DNA of 64,000 nt, taken from Theristus sp. LFF4_11 (Eukaryota > Nematoda > Chromadorea > Monhysterida > Xyalidae). The stretch is taken from NCBI GenBank assembly GCA_030248135.1, contig JASANC010000091.1, positions 62,001-126,000 on the forward strand. Direction: 5' to 3'. The notes below the pieces were generated by a model. It saw nothing but the letters and a program-made list of their open reading frames with translations, was not told where the DNA came from and made no database searches. Position numbers and translations under genes: made by a program. Shown here in pieces: positions 23,201 to 38,200 of the stretch (its first letter is position 1; each line of letters starts with the position of its first letter).

Positions 23201-26200
23201 ACGAGCTATTTTACAAAACTTCTCATGAACAATTCAACAATAAACAAGACTTCAAAGCTAAAATCAAACAATTTTACGACCGAAGACGTAGACTGTCTTC
23301 ACTACCGGTCACGTTGGGTCCTTTTGGTGCTGTTGAATACCAATTGTTTTGCTGTGGGGTCACTGACAAAATTCATGCCAAGAAGATTGCGAATGTCTCC
23401 GCGTTTACGAAACAATCTCAGCGTTGCCATTAATTGCTGTATTTTTACTGTTTTCATCTAATTATTGCTCTTATTCCAGCGCCGAGCAAGTGTGCCACTC
23501 ATCGAGTCTGCTGCCTTGCATCGGCCGCATCGACATTCAGTCGCTCGCGTCCACCACGAAACGACGACTGATGAAGGTGCTCGTGTTGATCGGCGCATCA
23601 ACGGACGACGTCACACTGCGACAGACCATGGCACAGCAGGTTGCACGCTGGCACTCGCTACTTGCGAGCCCGTTCAAACCATAAGACGATCACAAAAGAG
23701 TTTTCAAACCGTGGTTTTCGAGTGCTATCAACGCATTCTGACTGAACCTGATTTCAGTATTCACTATCGCCCCAGAAAGGCATCCATGTCGAAGTTCCGA
23801 AAATTCATCGATTCTACAGATCTTGGATCCTCTGTCGGCGAGGTTTCGCGTTCTTCTGAGCGACTCTGGCCGGCAGCAACGAGCGTCAAACGAGTCTGCG
23901 GTGCTGGATACGCTCGACTGCTTCGCGGGCGTGGGCGAGGCGGTGCAGTCGCACAGTGCTGCCGCGTTATACGGTACAAACAACAGCGCGTTTGGCGGAT
24001 GTTTGTGACTGTGCGTTCAATGAGTGGCACGTTGTCATTGGCTGGGTGACTGTTGTTGTGCCGCATCACCGTCCATTGTGAGCTGGTGACAAGTCAAGTG
24101 CGCTGGTGAACGCCAACTGCTGCCGCGCGTTGCCGGGAGAGCTCGGTCAAAATGCGCTGTGCGTGTTTGGCGCCGGGAATCCTGTCAACCAATTGTGATG
24201 CCTGATGAGCAGTCGGTGGCACACACCCCTGTCCTGTAGTCTTGGCTTCCGGGGCAGGCACGCACGTTCAACTGATTGGCTATTCGACGCACGGTGTGTG
24301 CAACCTTGAACTGCTTGTTTGAACGCGTCCGAAATTGGGGTTAATAAGCAACAAAACAACCAATTTGCATTATGGTTCACTGCATTTCGGTCCAGTTGAC
24401 ATCAGATTCAGAAGAGGGGTGGCTTCATCAGCGACGTGCCTCTCTCAAAAAACTCTGTTGTTTACTCGTTCTTGAAAAATCCGTCTCAAAACGACCAATA
24501 TACGTCAAAATCGGTGTTGCCGCAGTATGAAACTTTTTTTTGAAAACAGCGATTTCATGTTGCACGTGCACCGTGTTGCAGAGTACCTGCTGCCCATTCT
24601 GGAGCAGTGTCCACCACTATTGTCTGCATACAACGAGCACCAGCCGATCGTTGATGCGGTGCTGCAGCTGTTCGTGGAGGTCACCCAGCGGCTCGTGTTG
24701 TTCCTCGACAGTGAACTCGACTGCAATCGACTGTACTCGTGTTTGATGCTGCTACTGCGCACGTACGCCGGTAATCAGCTGAACAAGTACACCGCAGCCG
24801 GCAAAGGTTGGTGGACTACACCAGAGAGAAACTGTCACTGTGCTTCTACTTTGTCACATTAGTACACGAGGCTTATGTGAGTTTTTTGTTACAGTTGTCG
24901 AAAACGGGGTTTAAAGAAGGATCATCTACCACAATATTGGACATTCCATTCCGATCTCGGCATTTTTTATTGAAAATGTGTTGGAAAAATCAAAAAGTAG
25001 ATAAGCCGGTTGTAAACGAACATCTAATGAAGACGAACCAGCGTATTCAATTGTGTCGCAGGCAGTGTTGAGGATGAGAAGGTGTGCGATCTACAATTCG
25101 TCGTGCAGATACTCGCGAACATCCTGTCACGTGATATACTCGTGCAGAGTATCATTAGTAAGTGGTTTGGTTATTCAGAAATTGTCGTTGCACTCCGTAT
25201 GGAAATAGTATACGCACGGAGTGGCAGAGTAAACATGGCATCTTTCCAGGGTGCAAGAAGCGCGCGAAATTTGAATGAAAGAAAAAAGGCTTTCAGAAAG
25301 CCAGTTGTGTCTCAAATTGATCGTTTTTTTTCTAATTAAATTGTTCGCGCTATTCTGTTTGTTTTTTTTTGTCCATTGCACACACGATTTAGAGCCATAT
25401 TGGCATTCTTGAAAAAGACTAGGGTCTGCCACGAATCCCGCCTTGATGGAGATTGCAAGGACTGCTATCTTTATTTGGCCTTGCCGTACATACCCTAATA
25501 TGGAAAATTGCTTCACCTCTGAAGCGTGGCAGTTGCTATCGAGATTTTAGCCTCACACAGGCGTGCTAGAAAAGAAGACACGAGTCAAGAAGACTACTTG
25601 GATCTTTGTCCTGTGGCCTGACAACACCAACTGTGGCACACTAGGACAGCGGGCAAAAGTGTCACAAAGCGCCACGAGAACTTTAACAAGTATTCGGAAT
25701 TCGGATCCAAAAAACACATTGCCTTTTTTATCGTTGAACTCAGACACGAGCGCGGAGGCGGTGAGCGAGACGGCGGCGGGCGTGGCACTGGCAGGCCTCG
25801 AGATGATCATGCCGCTCATGACCGCCGACCTCCTGCAGTTCCCGACGCTCTGCTCAAAGTCGGTTGTCTGGTCGTTGTTGTGTCTTGTAAACTTGTTTGA
25901 TGTTCGTTAGTCCAAATCAGTTAACTGGACTGAAGCTCACAGAGCTGAGGAACTGAGTAACACCTTACCTTATCCAATACCAACATGGTCTTTCGCATGA
26001 AATTATGGAAATAATGCTGAGAAAAACAATTTCCAAACGTGATCACAATATTTTTGACGAAAAGCAAACATGGCAAGGGCATCGTGAGTCAACTGTTGAT
26101 TAACTGACAACATGAGCATAACATATCATACTGCTTTCACTTTGATTTCTACGGCAACCCAGTGCGAGTATAAATGTCATAATTTGCGTTCGGTTCAATG

Positions 26201-29200
26201 TAGGTGTAGGGATGGTCAATTTCATCAAAGTAGTGCAAGCGACAGTCATTGGCGGATCGGTCAAAACTGAGTGATAGAAAAACCACCATTTCTACTTTTT
26301 CGGCACCATAACAGCTATGATATTTTATAACTCAAAAACTTGTTGAATACGCGTTGACCGACGAATCAGAATGCAGCACGACACCGCTCACCTCACTACA
26401 TGTCTGTCTTTCTAAGTGAAACGTCTGTGCAAAGATTCGCCAACCAAATCGAGAAAACGACGTGTTGTCTACAACGCAAGTTGGCTTTTCCGTACCTGAA
26501 CGTCTTGCAAAACTGGAATTTGTGACAGAGCTGCGCGCACTGACGTGCGTTTGCGACGGTCACAATGTGCGACGCATAGCCGGCTGCGACTGCGGTGCCC
26601 TCGTGCGCACGCTTGAACACTGACCCGCGACTGCGATCCTCTGTACCAAAAACCGGCACTGGCACATGTGCAAAAAGGCACAAAAAACTGGAAGCAGTCA
26701 CGGTTTTTTTTATTGATCAGTCGGTTTTGCCCCTGAATAAAGCTTGGGCTTTCGTGAACAATCAAGTTGTCCCACAGACACACGGGCGCATTCTGCGTAG
26801 TGCTCAGGTAACAGTAACGTAGTGCTTCTCGTTTGATTGAGCAGCAGCGTCATACAGCAGCGCAGAAAAGCGTACAACAGAGGAAACTAAACTGAACGAT
26901 GCCACTCGAAATAAGCCGCTAAGAACACACTAACACAACATGCAAGAAAAAAGGTACAAAACTTGGAATGGATGTAACGTGGCCAGCATAACGTCCACAG
27001 CGACCTCTAAACGTACCATAAACACACAAAACGTTGCGGGGCCAGTCACCAGAATCAATCAAAACTGCGCCATTCGTTTCGTCTGTTCGTACGCATGCGC
27101 CTTGTTTACCTGCATCTGAACCTTCTCCGGCCATCCATACCAAATTACTCTGAGCAAAAACATTGCCAGTCTTTATCCAAATTACACCAACCAATCAGCT
27201 GATTGCCTATGTTTTAAAGTTCGACTGCAGGTTGAGGTTAACTGCATTTTGAATAACATCATGAATCATGAATGATGAATTTTGAATCAACAAATCTACA
27301 TGTAAGAAATTGATGGTGTTGTATTATAATGTCATCTTCAGCCACCAAATCAGTGGCTGACGCGAGCCGGTTTACTTTCTTGACGGTTTTTTAAATCACC
27401 CTCTGGCATTGAGAAGTAATGTAATTCCAAGCATAATAAGTTCCGTTCCAAGCATTGCTTTTGTAAACATTACGTTTGTGTTTTTGTTTCATCAATATTT
27501 AAAATTTCCTTTCCACTTATCATCTGATTACCATAATATTTTGATTGTTCACCGCCGTTAGGTTTTCGTCAGTGAAGTAGAAGTCAGTTGTGCCAGCCGT
27601 TTCCCAGATCGATGTCCAAGCGTAGTGCATTGACGGCAATGGGTTACCCTGATTGTAAAAGAATCGTGATTTGATTTTGATTGTGAAATAACATGTCTGA
27701 TGATTTGTTCGTTCATTTTGCAAGATTCGACTTTTGTAATGCCCAAAAATTCTTCAAGTGACGACGTCCTTTCAAAAAGTTATTGCACCATCCAGTCCAT
27801 ATGCAAGTGGTGTACAACCCGAAGAGAACGTTTTGTCCACTGCACCTGCACTTGTCTCTGCAGCGTAAGTACGGCGTCCATTTCCCACTGATAACGAGAA
27901 TGCAACAGATGAAATCGGCCACGAGTGTTGCCCGCTAGAATTTGGTGGCAGTATGCGGCCGCGTCTGCGGCGTTCTTGTCTGCTACTGAAATTGATTGTG
28001 AGACAACACTTCTAATGGATTTTTTTTCTACCGGCAGAAGGCGAAGGCGTTTCCCCGAAACACTCGGGAGGAAAGCTTTTTTGACGTTCCTATTCGAGCT
28101 GCAAAAAAATCAAATCACAACAATAAGTCTTTACCACTCAATTAAGCGTTTGCACAAAATTTTACTTTTTTGAAACGTTTGACGAAATACTGTTGGAGAA
28201 GCAACAAACCATTTGGCATGTAAAAACAGGTGTTATTGATGAAGAGACCACGTGTACCGAACGACGTGCATTGACTCTGGAGGTCGCCGAAAACTGTTAA
28301 TAAATAACGGTGGGTGTTTGACGTTAGCTGAAGTTGATTGAGTTTTTGAGAACGGTCTTTGAAAAAGTCTGCCCGTAACCTACCAGGCTTCATAGATGTG
28401 AATACATGTACCAAAATTGATAGCACAGTGCCGCTGTAGTGGAACATGGTGTCTTTTGGTCTGTAGTGATGTCCGTATCAAGAAAACTGATTCAACGGTA
28501 TGATGTCTAGCCTGCTTTGTCGTGCATTGCAAACAAATTGCAGTCTGCAAGAGTTGGAAGTCACAATATAGAAATCAATACGTTTGGAACGTGCAGGGTG
28601 TGCACTAATGAGAAAACCTGCACGTTGAGTGTCTCCACCTAATTTCGAAACACTCATGTATCACTATTGTTCTATTTTGATAGTGTTAAGTTAAGTCTGC
28701 CGTTTTTTTTGAATTTCTGCTCAGAGTGAAAACTTTCGTGGCATGTAGCAACAACTCCAAACAGAATCGTCGGCGTAATGTTTGTCTGAAAGCTTTTTGT
28801 ATGCTTATCCGGCAACCGTATTGATCGTTGTGGCAGCTCACTTTTATTGTTGTGCCCTCTGAAAGTTTTCAGTGGTCTGCAGTCATGCACAGGGTGGGCC
28901 AAAAAAATGCAAATTTAAAATGACTCGTGTTCGCCACATGAGCTGAAATTTCGAACACTTAAGGCGGATTTAGCAATTACATGTAGTTGTTCGTGCGTAC
29001 GCGTCGTCGTGTGTGCTATCTTGATGCACTACGGACAAGATTTGTTTGCGCACGTGATTTAAAACGACGTCTGTGCGTGCGGACAGAAAACTAAATGGTG
29101 TTGTCGCCTTTAGAGAAATTATACCTTCTTTTTATATGTTCATATTTCAGCTGAACACATCGATTTTTATCGCCGCAGTCGACAAGATAGAAAAAAAGTT

Positions 29201-32200
29201 TGTTTTTTATTGCGTACGAGCACTATTCTGAACAAACATCGTTCATGCTGTCATGTCGGAGCTCTAAATCTTTTTTTAGCACGAGACTCTTATTTACCAT
29301 TGTTTCACAGCTCTTCATAATTTAGTTTCCTCAATGTGGTCGCCGTTGTTTTCAGTGTGTCCTCTGCTGTCCGTCGAAGCTTTCCCGTGAAAACCACAAC
29401 GAGAACCGTAGTCATTGTTCTCAGCCTGACTGTAGTTTTACTAACTTTGAAAAAAAGCTAAAAAGCGTAGCTGACTACCACAGGATAAAAAGCAGAACAG
29501 CTTTTGTCTTGTTCTGCCATCAATAACGGTGTTTCATTTGTACGTGTACATCAATGTTTTCAGCTGAAATTTGATTACACAAAAGAAGAAAAATTCTATA
29601 AGTGTTTTAAAAAATTCCAGCGCAATATCTCATAATGGTGACGACTGCGAGCCATTCTAAATTTGCACTTTTTGGCCCACCCGGTATAAGCGCTTGATCG
29701 CATCGCAAAAACTCATTTCATAAATGAGGTTAGCATGTGGTCGTATATGCTCCATTGCCAGGAGGTTTGTGTCAATATACACGTAGTCTTGATTGATTGG
29801 TTAGTTGTTTTATTCAATGGTGTCTTTGTCGATACTGATAAATTTTATCATGCATTAAGGCCCATTCATGCACACAATTTTTTACGGCACGTCACGTCTT
29901 CATTCATGATGCAAAAAACAACCATCCGGCACGTCACGTAAAGCTTTAGATCACGCGCTCGTTCATACTTGCGCACGTCCACGTGCGTCGACGGACGGCA
30001 AAAAAGGTGGTATGAATGAAGACGTGACGTGCCGTGGCGGATGGTTTTAGATTCTTTGCTCGTTCATACCTGCGCACGTCGACGTGCGTCGACGGACGGC
30101 AAAAAGGGGGGGAGAGGGGGTTTAATGTTTTTGTTTTTTTTTTTTGGGGGGGTGGTTTGTGGTTGGGGGGGTGGGGATTATCTAAAAATGCGGGAGACGC
30201 ATATAAAAGGAGGAATATGGCCTTGTGTAAGCAGTGAAAGACTTGGCTCGACAACGCTTTTCAAGTCTCTGATGTGGTACACACGGATACAAGTACATAA
30301 GAGTTATATTTTTGCGCCGCGTTTGTTGTTTAAAAGCTTGCTGAAAAGCGTAAAAACTTTGAAGTTATTTTTCAGTTGTCCTCTTCAGTTTAGTCTAAAA
30401 TCACACCATGTGCGAAATTCTGTAAATTCTGTGCAAAAGCAGAAACATCAGAAATTGCAAAATATTGCTGCATGTAGCTTTATCGTTGTTGTTGTTGTTG
30501 TTGTTGTTTTGTTGGGATTTTTAGGCGATGTTTTTAGCCAGGGCTAACCCAGAGAAGCGTACAGAACGCCATTGAGTAGGGCGCCCATCGAGTTTTCTCT
30601 GTCATTAAGTGCCTACATACCCCTCGGCGGGGCTCGATCCCCCGAGCGCACAGACTGTAGTCTAACGCACTACCACCAGGCCACGAGGGTGACAATTGTT
30701 GTTGTTGCTAACGTACGCACCGCTGTGCATACAGCAGCACCAGTGCAAAAAGTGTTGTCTTCCGTTGATTTTCACCCTTTTTACCAAACTCTTGTGACAG
30801 GATAAACCGGTGAGTCATTGCCACAGAAGGAGACCTTGCGTTCCCCAACGCCTCTGCGATACACTTTGTGCAAACCAGTGTCAGCGATCTAAAGTCTGAT
30901 GGTTATTTTAGTGGTTTTAGTGGTCGCTAAATGCTAGAAATAAAGCAAATGTGAAAGTTTATTTGTCTACAATGTACGAGGGTTGCCACTTGCAACGGAA
31001 ATAAAGAATAAACGGCGCAAAAATATGACCCTTATGTACTTGTATCCGTGTGTACCACATCAGAGACTTGAAAAGCGTTGTCGAGCCAAGTCTTTCACTG
31101 CTTACACAAGGCCATATTCCTCCTTTTATATGCGTCTCCCGCATTTTTAGATAATATTCTGACTTTTACATAAGCCCCGAAGGTCGGACCAAAATCACAA
31201 TACGTTGGTCACACATTCTTCTAAACCCCGGACAACTCAGGTTTTTCATTTTTCGTTTTTTAGGCCAATTTCGCCTATGCTATTTCTACGGCCGATTCGC
31301 CCAAAATCGTCACGATTCAGTACCTAGAATTGCTCACATAAGAAAACTGATCCAAAAACCGTGATCGGCGCATTGAATTACCCTGGAAAACACAGTTTTC
31401 TTGTTTTTCATTTCTGGACCGGTTTTACTAAATTCTACGGCCGATTCGCCCGAAATCGTCACGATTCGGTAACTAAAGTTGCTCACGTAAGAAAACTAAC
31501 CCAAAATCTGTTATCAGCGCATTGAATTACCTTGGAAAACACAGTTTTCTTGTTTTTCATTTTTGGACCGATTTCGCCAATTTCCAGGATTCGCCCAAAA
31601 TCGTCCCGATTCAGTACCTAGAATTGCTCACATAAAAAAACTAACCCAGAATCCGCGATCAGCGCATTGAATTACCATGGAAAACACCGTTTTTTTTGTT
31701 TTTCATTATTGGACCGATTTCGCCAATTTTCCACGGCCGATTCGCCCAAAATCGTCACGATTCAGTATCTAGAGTTGCTCACATAAAAAAACTAATCCAA
31801 AATCCGTGATCAGCGCATTGAATTGCCCTGAAAAACAACCTTTTATTGTTTTTCGTTTCTAGACCGATTTCGCCAATTTACACGGCCGATTCGCCCGAAA
31901 TCGTCACGATTCAGCATCTAAAGTTGCTCACGTAAGAAAACTAACCCAAAATCCGTGATCAGCGCATTGAATTACCCTGGAAAACACCTTTTCTTGTTTT
32001 TCGTTTCTAGACCAATTTCGCCAATTTCCACGGTCGATTCGCCCGAAATCGTCACGATTCAGCATCTAAAGTTGCTCAGTAAAGAAAACTAATCCAAAAT
32101 CCGTGATCAGCGCATTGAATTACCGTGGAAAACACCATTTTCTTGTTTTTCGTTTCTAAACCGATTTCGCCAATTTCCACGGCCGATTCGCCCGAAATCG

Positions 32201-35200
32201 TCACGATTCAGCATCTAAAGTTGCTCACGTAAGAAAACTAACCCAAAATCCGTGATCAGCGCATTGAATTACCGTGGAAAACACCATTTTCTTGTTTTTC
32301 GTTTCTAGACCGATTTCGCCAATTTCCACGGCCGATTCGCCCGAAATCGTCACGATTCAGCATCTAAAGTTGCTCACGTAAGAAAACTAACCCAAAATCC
32401 GTGATCAGCGCATTGAATTACCCTAGAAAACACCCTTTTCTTGTTTTTCGTTTCTAGACCGATTTCGCCAATGTCCACGGCCGATTCGCTCGAAATCGTC
32501 ACGATTCAGCATCTAAAGTTGCTCACGTAAGAAAACTAACCCAAAATCCGTGATCAGCGCATTGAATTACCCTGGAAAACACCTTTTTCTTGTTTTTCGT
32601 TTCTAGACCGATGTCGCCAATTTCCACGGCCGATTCGCCCGAAATCGTCACGATTCAGCATCTAAAGTTGCTCACATAAAAAACTAACTCAAAATCCGTG
32701 ATCAGCGCATTGAATTACCCTGAAAAACACCATTTTCTTGTTTTTCGTTTCTAGACCGATTTCGCCAATTTACACGGCCGATTCGCCCGAAATCGTCACG
32801 ATTCAGCATCTAAAGTTGGTCACGTAAAAAAACTAACCCAAAATCCGTGATCAGCGCATTGAATTACCCTGGAAAACACCCTTTTCTTGTTTTTCGTTTC
32901 TGGACCGATTTCGCCAATTTCCACGGCCGATTCGCCCGAAATCGTCACGATTCAGCATCTAAAGTTGCTCACGTAAGAAAACTAACCCAAAATCCGTGAT
33001 CAGCGCATTGAATTACCCTGGAAAACACCATTTTCTTGTTTTTCGTTTCTAGACCGATTTCGCCAATTTCCACGGCCGATTCGCCCGAAATCGTCACGAT
33101 TCAGCATCTAAAGTTGCTCATGTAAGAAAACTAACCCAAAATCCGTGATCAGCGCATTGAATTACCCTGGAAAACACTCTTTTCTTGTTTTTCGTTTCTA
33201 GACCGACTTCGCCAATTTCCACGGCCGATTCGCTCGAAATCGTCACGATTCAGCATCTAAAGTTGCTCACGTAAGAAAACTAACTTAAAATCCGTGATCA
33301 GCGCATTGAATTCCTACGGACTAGACCTTTTTCTTATTTTTTTTTGTGGTTAAGAAAAAAATTTTAAAAGGGAAAAAAGGGTCACAGGGAGAAAAGTACA
33401 AAAATGAAAAAATTTTGACAAAAAAAAATGCCCGGGCAAAAAAATTTTCACAATCTACGGATGAAATTACTCCAGGAAACATTTTTGTTCGACTGTGAAA
33501 GTGTCGCAGGTAAAAATTGAAAGGGCGCACACTTAAAACCAGGTGAAAACCCTGCGAACTTTTAAAAATGCCCAATTTTTAACCCAAAACAAGGTCTGGG
33601 TAAAAAATTAACCCAATTTTCAAAATCTCCGTATGGAATTACCCTAGGAAACATGTTTGTTCGACTGTGAAAGTGTCGCAGGTAAAAACTGAAAGGGCGC
33701 ACACATGTTGATTACATACCAGAAAAAAAAAATAGAAAAAGAAAGAAGTAACACGATTTTCAGAATAGGTTTTTCGTGTCTAGAGCGTATGAAAAATCGT
33801 CCGATGAAAAATTTTTCGCGGCTCCAAGCACAACTTTGGGTGTTCGTTTCGTGTGCACAGAACCAAGTTTGTGGCTTATACTATGCTCGCTGCAGGGCAG
33901 CGAGAAAGTTTGAAAAACGCGCGCGAGGGGAAAACGGCTCATATAATGCGTGATGCGCTGTCCGCTCGCTGACGCTCGCTCGCGCATCCGCATGATTACT
34001 GAGTGTCAAAATAGAGTTTAAAATCAGAAAAAAATCAACGTTTGAAAATTGTGGGGAACTGCGCCCGAATCGGCGGTGGCCATCGGAGTTGAGGACAATT
34101 TGAAAATTTTTAAAACCGATTTTCGTTTGAAAGATTTTTTGATTGGTAACCAGATAATGGATTACCCAGATAAACCTGCATCTAAAAACAATAAAAGAAT
34201 GACACCAAAGCCAAAAAACACACAGAACAATCCGTTTTTCTGCGTGGTGCTCACCTGTCAAATCAATCATTTTGACAACTGCCCCTCGTGGTTCGCGAAT
34301 TACACGTGCTACCAGTGTACCAACCTGGTAGCGAGAAGAGGCATTCATATCTCTACCAAACACAGCAGACTATATTCTTTCAATGCATTTACAACGAGGG
34401 TACAGAGTAGGGTTGTTAAATTTTTGTTTTTTTTAAATTTTTTTAAAAAAAAATTTCAAAAATCAAAGTTGTGCTAAATCAATCAGGGAGTCCGAAGAAC
34501 CACATATGATATGCAAGCGCCTCCCGAATGACTCCCGTATGGCGGAACTTTGCAGATTTTGTTTTGGTGACCTCAATTACCCCTTTTCCAAACCGTCACC
34601 ATGCCTCTTCTTGTGTTTTGACCTCCAAAACGTCACTAATTGTCCCCAGCTAAACTAATGCTAAAGTGAAGACAAACATACCGCCTTGAAATTCGATCAA
34701 TTCTTCTGATGGTGTCGCGACGACACGACACGAAGCAGCAAGCAACCAGACAACGTAGCGCTTGCAAACGGAGCAGCGAGCACAATCGGACGCTCTGCGA
34801 GGCGAATCGTCACCTTATCTGCATCGGAAATGGTAGGCCAAGCTTTGGGACGCTCGAAAACTTCATCGCAGATGTCGTAGCCTAAAATCAGTCGGTAAAA
34901 CGGCCCAAAATCGACTGCTAAAGGTTTTACGAGGTATAATCAAAGAAAATTTTTGTTGAACTTTCGAAAAATTTTGCCAAAATTGAAGTTTTCAGAGCAT
35001 ATTAGAGGAAAATTTTTCGAATTAAAAAAAAAATCGGCATTTTTGTTTTTTTTTAATCACTTTAAAAAAATTCATTTTTGTTTAACAACCCTAGTACAGA
35101 GCAAATTAGAGAAAAAAGCGATTGTGTTTAAATTTTTGACCGCCACTGTATATTCAAAGAGCGAGGCAAAGTTATCTATATTTTGGAATTTTAGCGCAAA

Positions 35201-38200
35201 CGACCAATGATCCATATTATGCTGGCATCCGCAGTCCTCTCCGCTCGCGAATGGGCATGTCGCGTCCGTGGCGTAGCGGTAGAACTTCGGCCTACAGTTC
35301 TGTAGGTACGGGGTTCGAACCTCGCTGTGGACAAGACATACTCGTGGAAAATTAGAGTGACCAATGAACATCTAATGGTCTATTCCCTCCTGAGCCGAGG
35401 GTAAAATTGGGCTCGGGGCAGTATTGCCCGTCTCCGCCGGAGTTTGGTACCTTCGGGTTTCCGGAACCGGCGCGCGTACAAATAAAAATAAAAAATAAAA
35501 ATTTGAAAAGAAAACAGACGAAAAGCACAAAACATGCACATGAGGAGGCGGTCATTCCTTTGTGAACTGACACCGACACGCTGATTCATGCTTTATGTTG
35601 TTGTTGTTCAAAAACCAGACACAACGGTGATAGTGATTATAAGTGTGCAGCAGAAAGAATTCGCATGAGAAACTTTAACGAAAGAAAAAAATTAAAATGA
35701 AGCGGCCCGCGGGTTGCGGGTTCGTCCAGTTGAATGAAGCAAACGCGGTGCGTGTCTGAAAGCGTGTCTCCTCAAACAAAATCTGGCATAAGTCAAACCA
35801 GCTAACCTCAGCAACCAATCTACAGTGGCGGCCAAAAGTGTTGGAACGCTGCGCGTGTGTTGCATCAGCCGTACAAACGCTATTATAATAATTAATGGGC
35901 AACGTTGGGTTCACGGGACACTTTTCGACCCACGTCGCCAATAAATTATTATAATAGCGTTTGCACGGCTGATGCAACACGCGCGCAATACACAGCACAC
36001 ACGCGCGCAGCGTTCCAACACTTTTGGCCGCCACTGTAGTTGATCACGCATGCTCAGCGCTCAGCACGTTCAGCGTTCAACAGCCGAACTCCAATATTCT
36101 TCCCATTGTTCAAACACGATCAAAATAATTAAATCCTTTCAAATCCGACCAAATCAATTCTGACTATTAGATAGGCTCTCCTGCATCTGTATTTTTTATA
36201 ATCTATCAGATTCTACACGCTTCTGTTGTACATGGCCGAGATGTATCCGGACAACATGTTGGTCATGCGACCGGACGTCATTGAAACGTTCCTCAGTTGT
36301 GCACGCCTCGGACTCGATTCACAGTTGGTTTTTTGTTCATTTGAACGGTTTTCGTCGGTTAAATTAAGATTTTTTTCAAAAGAGGCGGTTAACGGCTGCA
36401 GGAAGGAGAAGTAGCAGCACTTGGCTAAACGACGCATCGAGCACTCAATGCAGTCGGTCGTCAAAATTGGCAGAAAATTCACGGTCAAGAAATTTTTACA
36501 AAAGTATGCACTGCAAGCACCAAAATTAGGTGGACCCTTTGAACGAACGAATAGTAATTTGTAGTCGCCATAGATAATTTGCAGCATTACCTGATTGGTT
36601 GCCTGAAACATCAGGTTCAAAAAAAGATAGCCAGGGCTAACCGAGATAAACGTGCAGAGAAAGCCATCAATTGATCACCCATCGATTTTTTCTGGTACGC
36701 ATACACCGGACGGGACTCGATCCCCCGAACGCACACACAACAGCCTAATGCGCTACCGCCCAGGCCACAAGGGTGATGTCGTTTCATTGAGCCAGGCGAG
36801 ATATACCGGGAAAAATGTCATGTTTTTCTCAACGGCTGTCAGGTTCGGCAAAGAAGTGATGCGCACCTCGTTGGAGTTGATCGGTGTGCTGACGACATTC
36901 CTCTGTCAGACGTCGGACGAACGCTCGCTCAAACTGAAACACGACGTCGGCGCGTTGATCAAGGCAGTTCACGCGCGAATTGTTCTGGTTTTCTTTCAAT
37001 TGTTTTTGTCAGTGTCTCAGTGATGTCTGCGTCGAACGGTCTTGTCTGACAACTGCTGTTGTGTTCGTGGGATTAGTTTTATTCGGCACTTTAGCTTCAG
37101 GTATTGGGACTAGGAGGGGAGGGGGGTTCAAAATATTATTTTTAATAATTCACACTTTTGGAATATTGCCACTTAAGATTCTGGGGTTCAGCATTGTGAT
37201 GCCGTTCTTCACAATGTTACACAGTCGCCAGAACAACTCACACACTTCACTTGCTTCACAAGTTTACAACTCGCACACTCACACACTCTCGATTCAGATA
37301 AACTGAATGGTTGACGAAAAAAGCATACGCTTTGTCTTCATGCTGGGACTTTATCATGGAATGCCTCTCATCTCTTCCTAATTTGTTTTTCAGCCGGTTT
37401 TTGTCGTCTGCCTCGAGTCGAGCTGCGAGCTGGACGTGTTTGGGGATGCCACGATGACGTTATACTCGTTGATATGTTGCAACCAGGTGACGCACAAAGA
37501 TAACTGCGTTCTCTGAGTTCTTGTTGCATTTACGTTTATACCACGAATAAATTCTAGGCATTGTCAACTTTTCCGCAATTCTGTCGTATTTAAGTTCACC
37601 AACTGTATTGTGGTTTTTTGATGCTGCACAGTGTGACAGACGATCACATACCAACACCCAGAGGTGTGTGTGTGTGTGTTTGTGGGCCAGTGTGTTTGTG
37701 TGTTGTCGTGTAGTGCAACATCGACAAGTTTCACAACACAGAAGCAAACACAAGAGGAATTTGAGGAGCAGGAATGTAAAAAACGGTAGGATTTTGAAAC
37801 GAGACGACCTTGGTTGAATGAGCGTTCCAAGATCGCGGACAACGACGCAGCTCCTAACACAGCGTCCGCTCCCGACCGAGCCCGCTTGATCGGCCAAATT
37901 GCGTCACTATTTTGCCCACATGGGCGATGAACAACAACAACGATCGCAAATGTGAAACTGAATTCAATGCAACCGACAAGTAAATCGATTGAATTTATTT
38001 TTTCGTTGTTTTTCAGACAGCTTACACCGCCATGGTCACTGAGCTGTTGAGCGCTCATGCGCCATCGGACGGCATCGATTCGCCGAGATCGAAACTGGAA
38101 ATGGCGTTCTTGAAGCTGTTGCCACCGACCACGCAGCCACAGTGCACTCGAGTGGAAAAGCGAACGTTCCGCGAGAGATTCGAACGATTCCTGAATGATA

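Larger units (their letters stand above)
30178..33996 (-). mobile_element. Composite repeat element III in XPO4 intron 21 (inverted)
   Basis: Same order as composite II when read on the minus strand. The head is at 33996-33840 (ATCATGCGGATGCGCGAGCG), then two ~172-bp units (about 33700-33440), satellite array S4 (33318-31236), the linker, and module T3 (31154-30178). It abuts a G-rich stretch (30106-30177) at its T3 end. It accounts for 3.8 kb of the 10.4-kb intron. Confidence 0.8.

Noticed and set aside
23465..24049. 194-aa frame over XPO4 exons 17-18
   Set aside because: It is out of frame with the exportin-4 reading; the correct frames are given by the spliced exons 23480-23639 and 23820-23973.
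30600..30693. tRNA gene on the minus strand
   Set aside because: A second copy with the same non-tRNA body exists at 36629, and the arms are degenerate; it is a SINE.
35264..35332. Functional tRNA gene
   Set aside because: Boxes A and B are present, but the anticodon arm does not form a proper 7-nt loop and an A-rich SINE tail follows.
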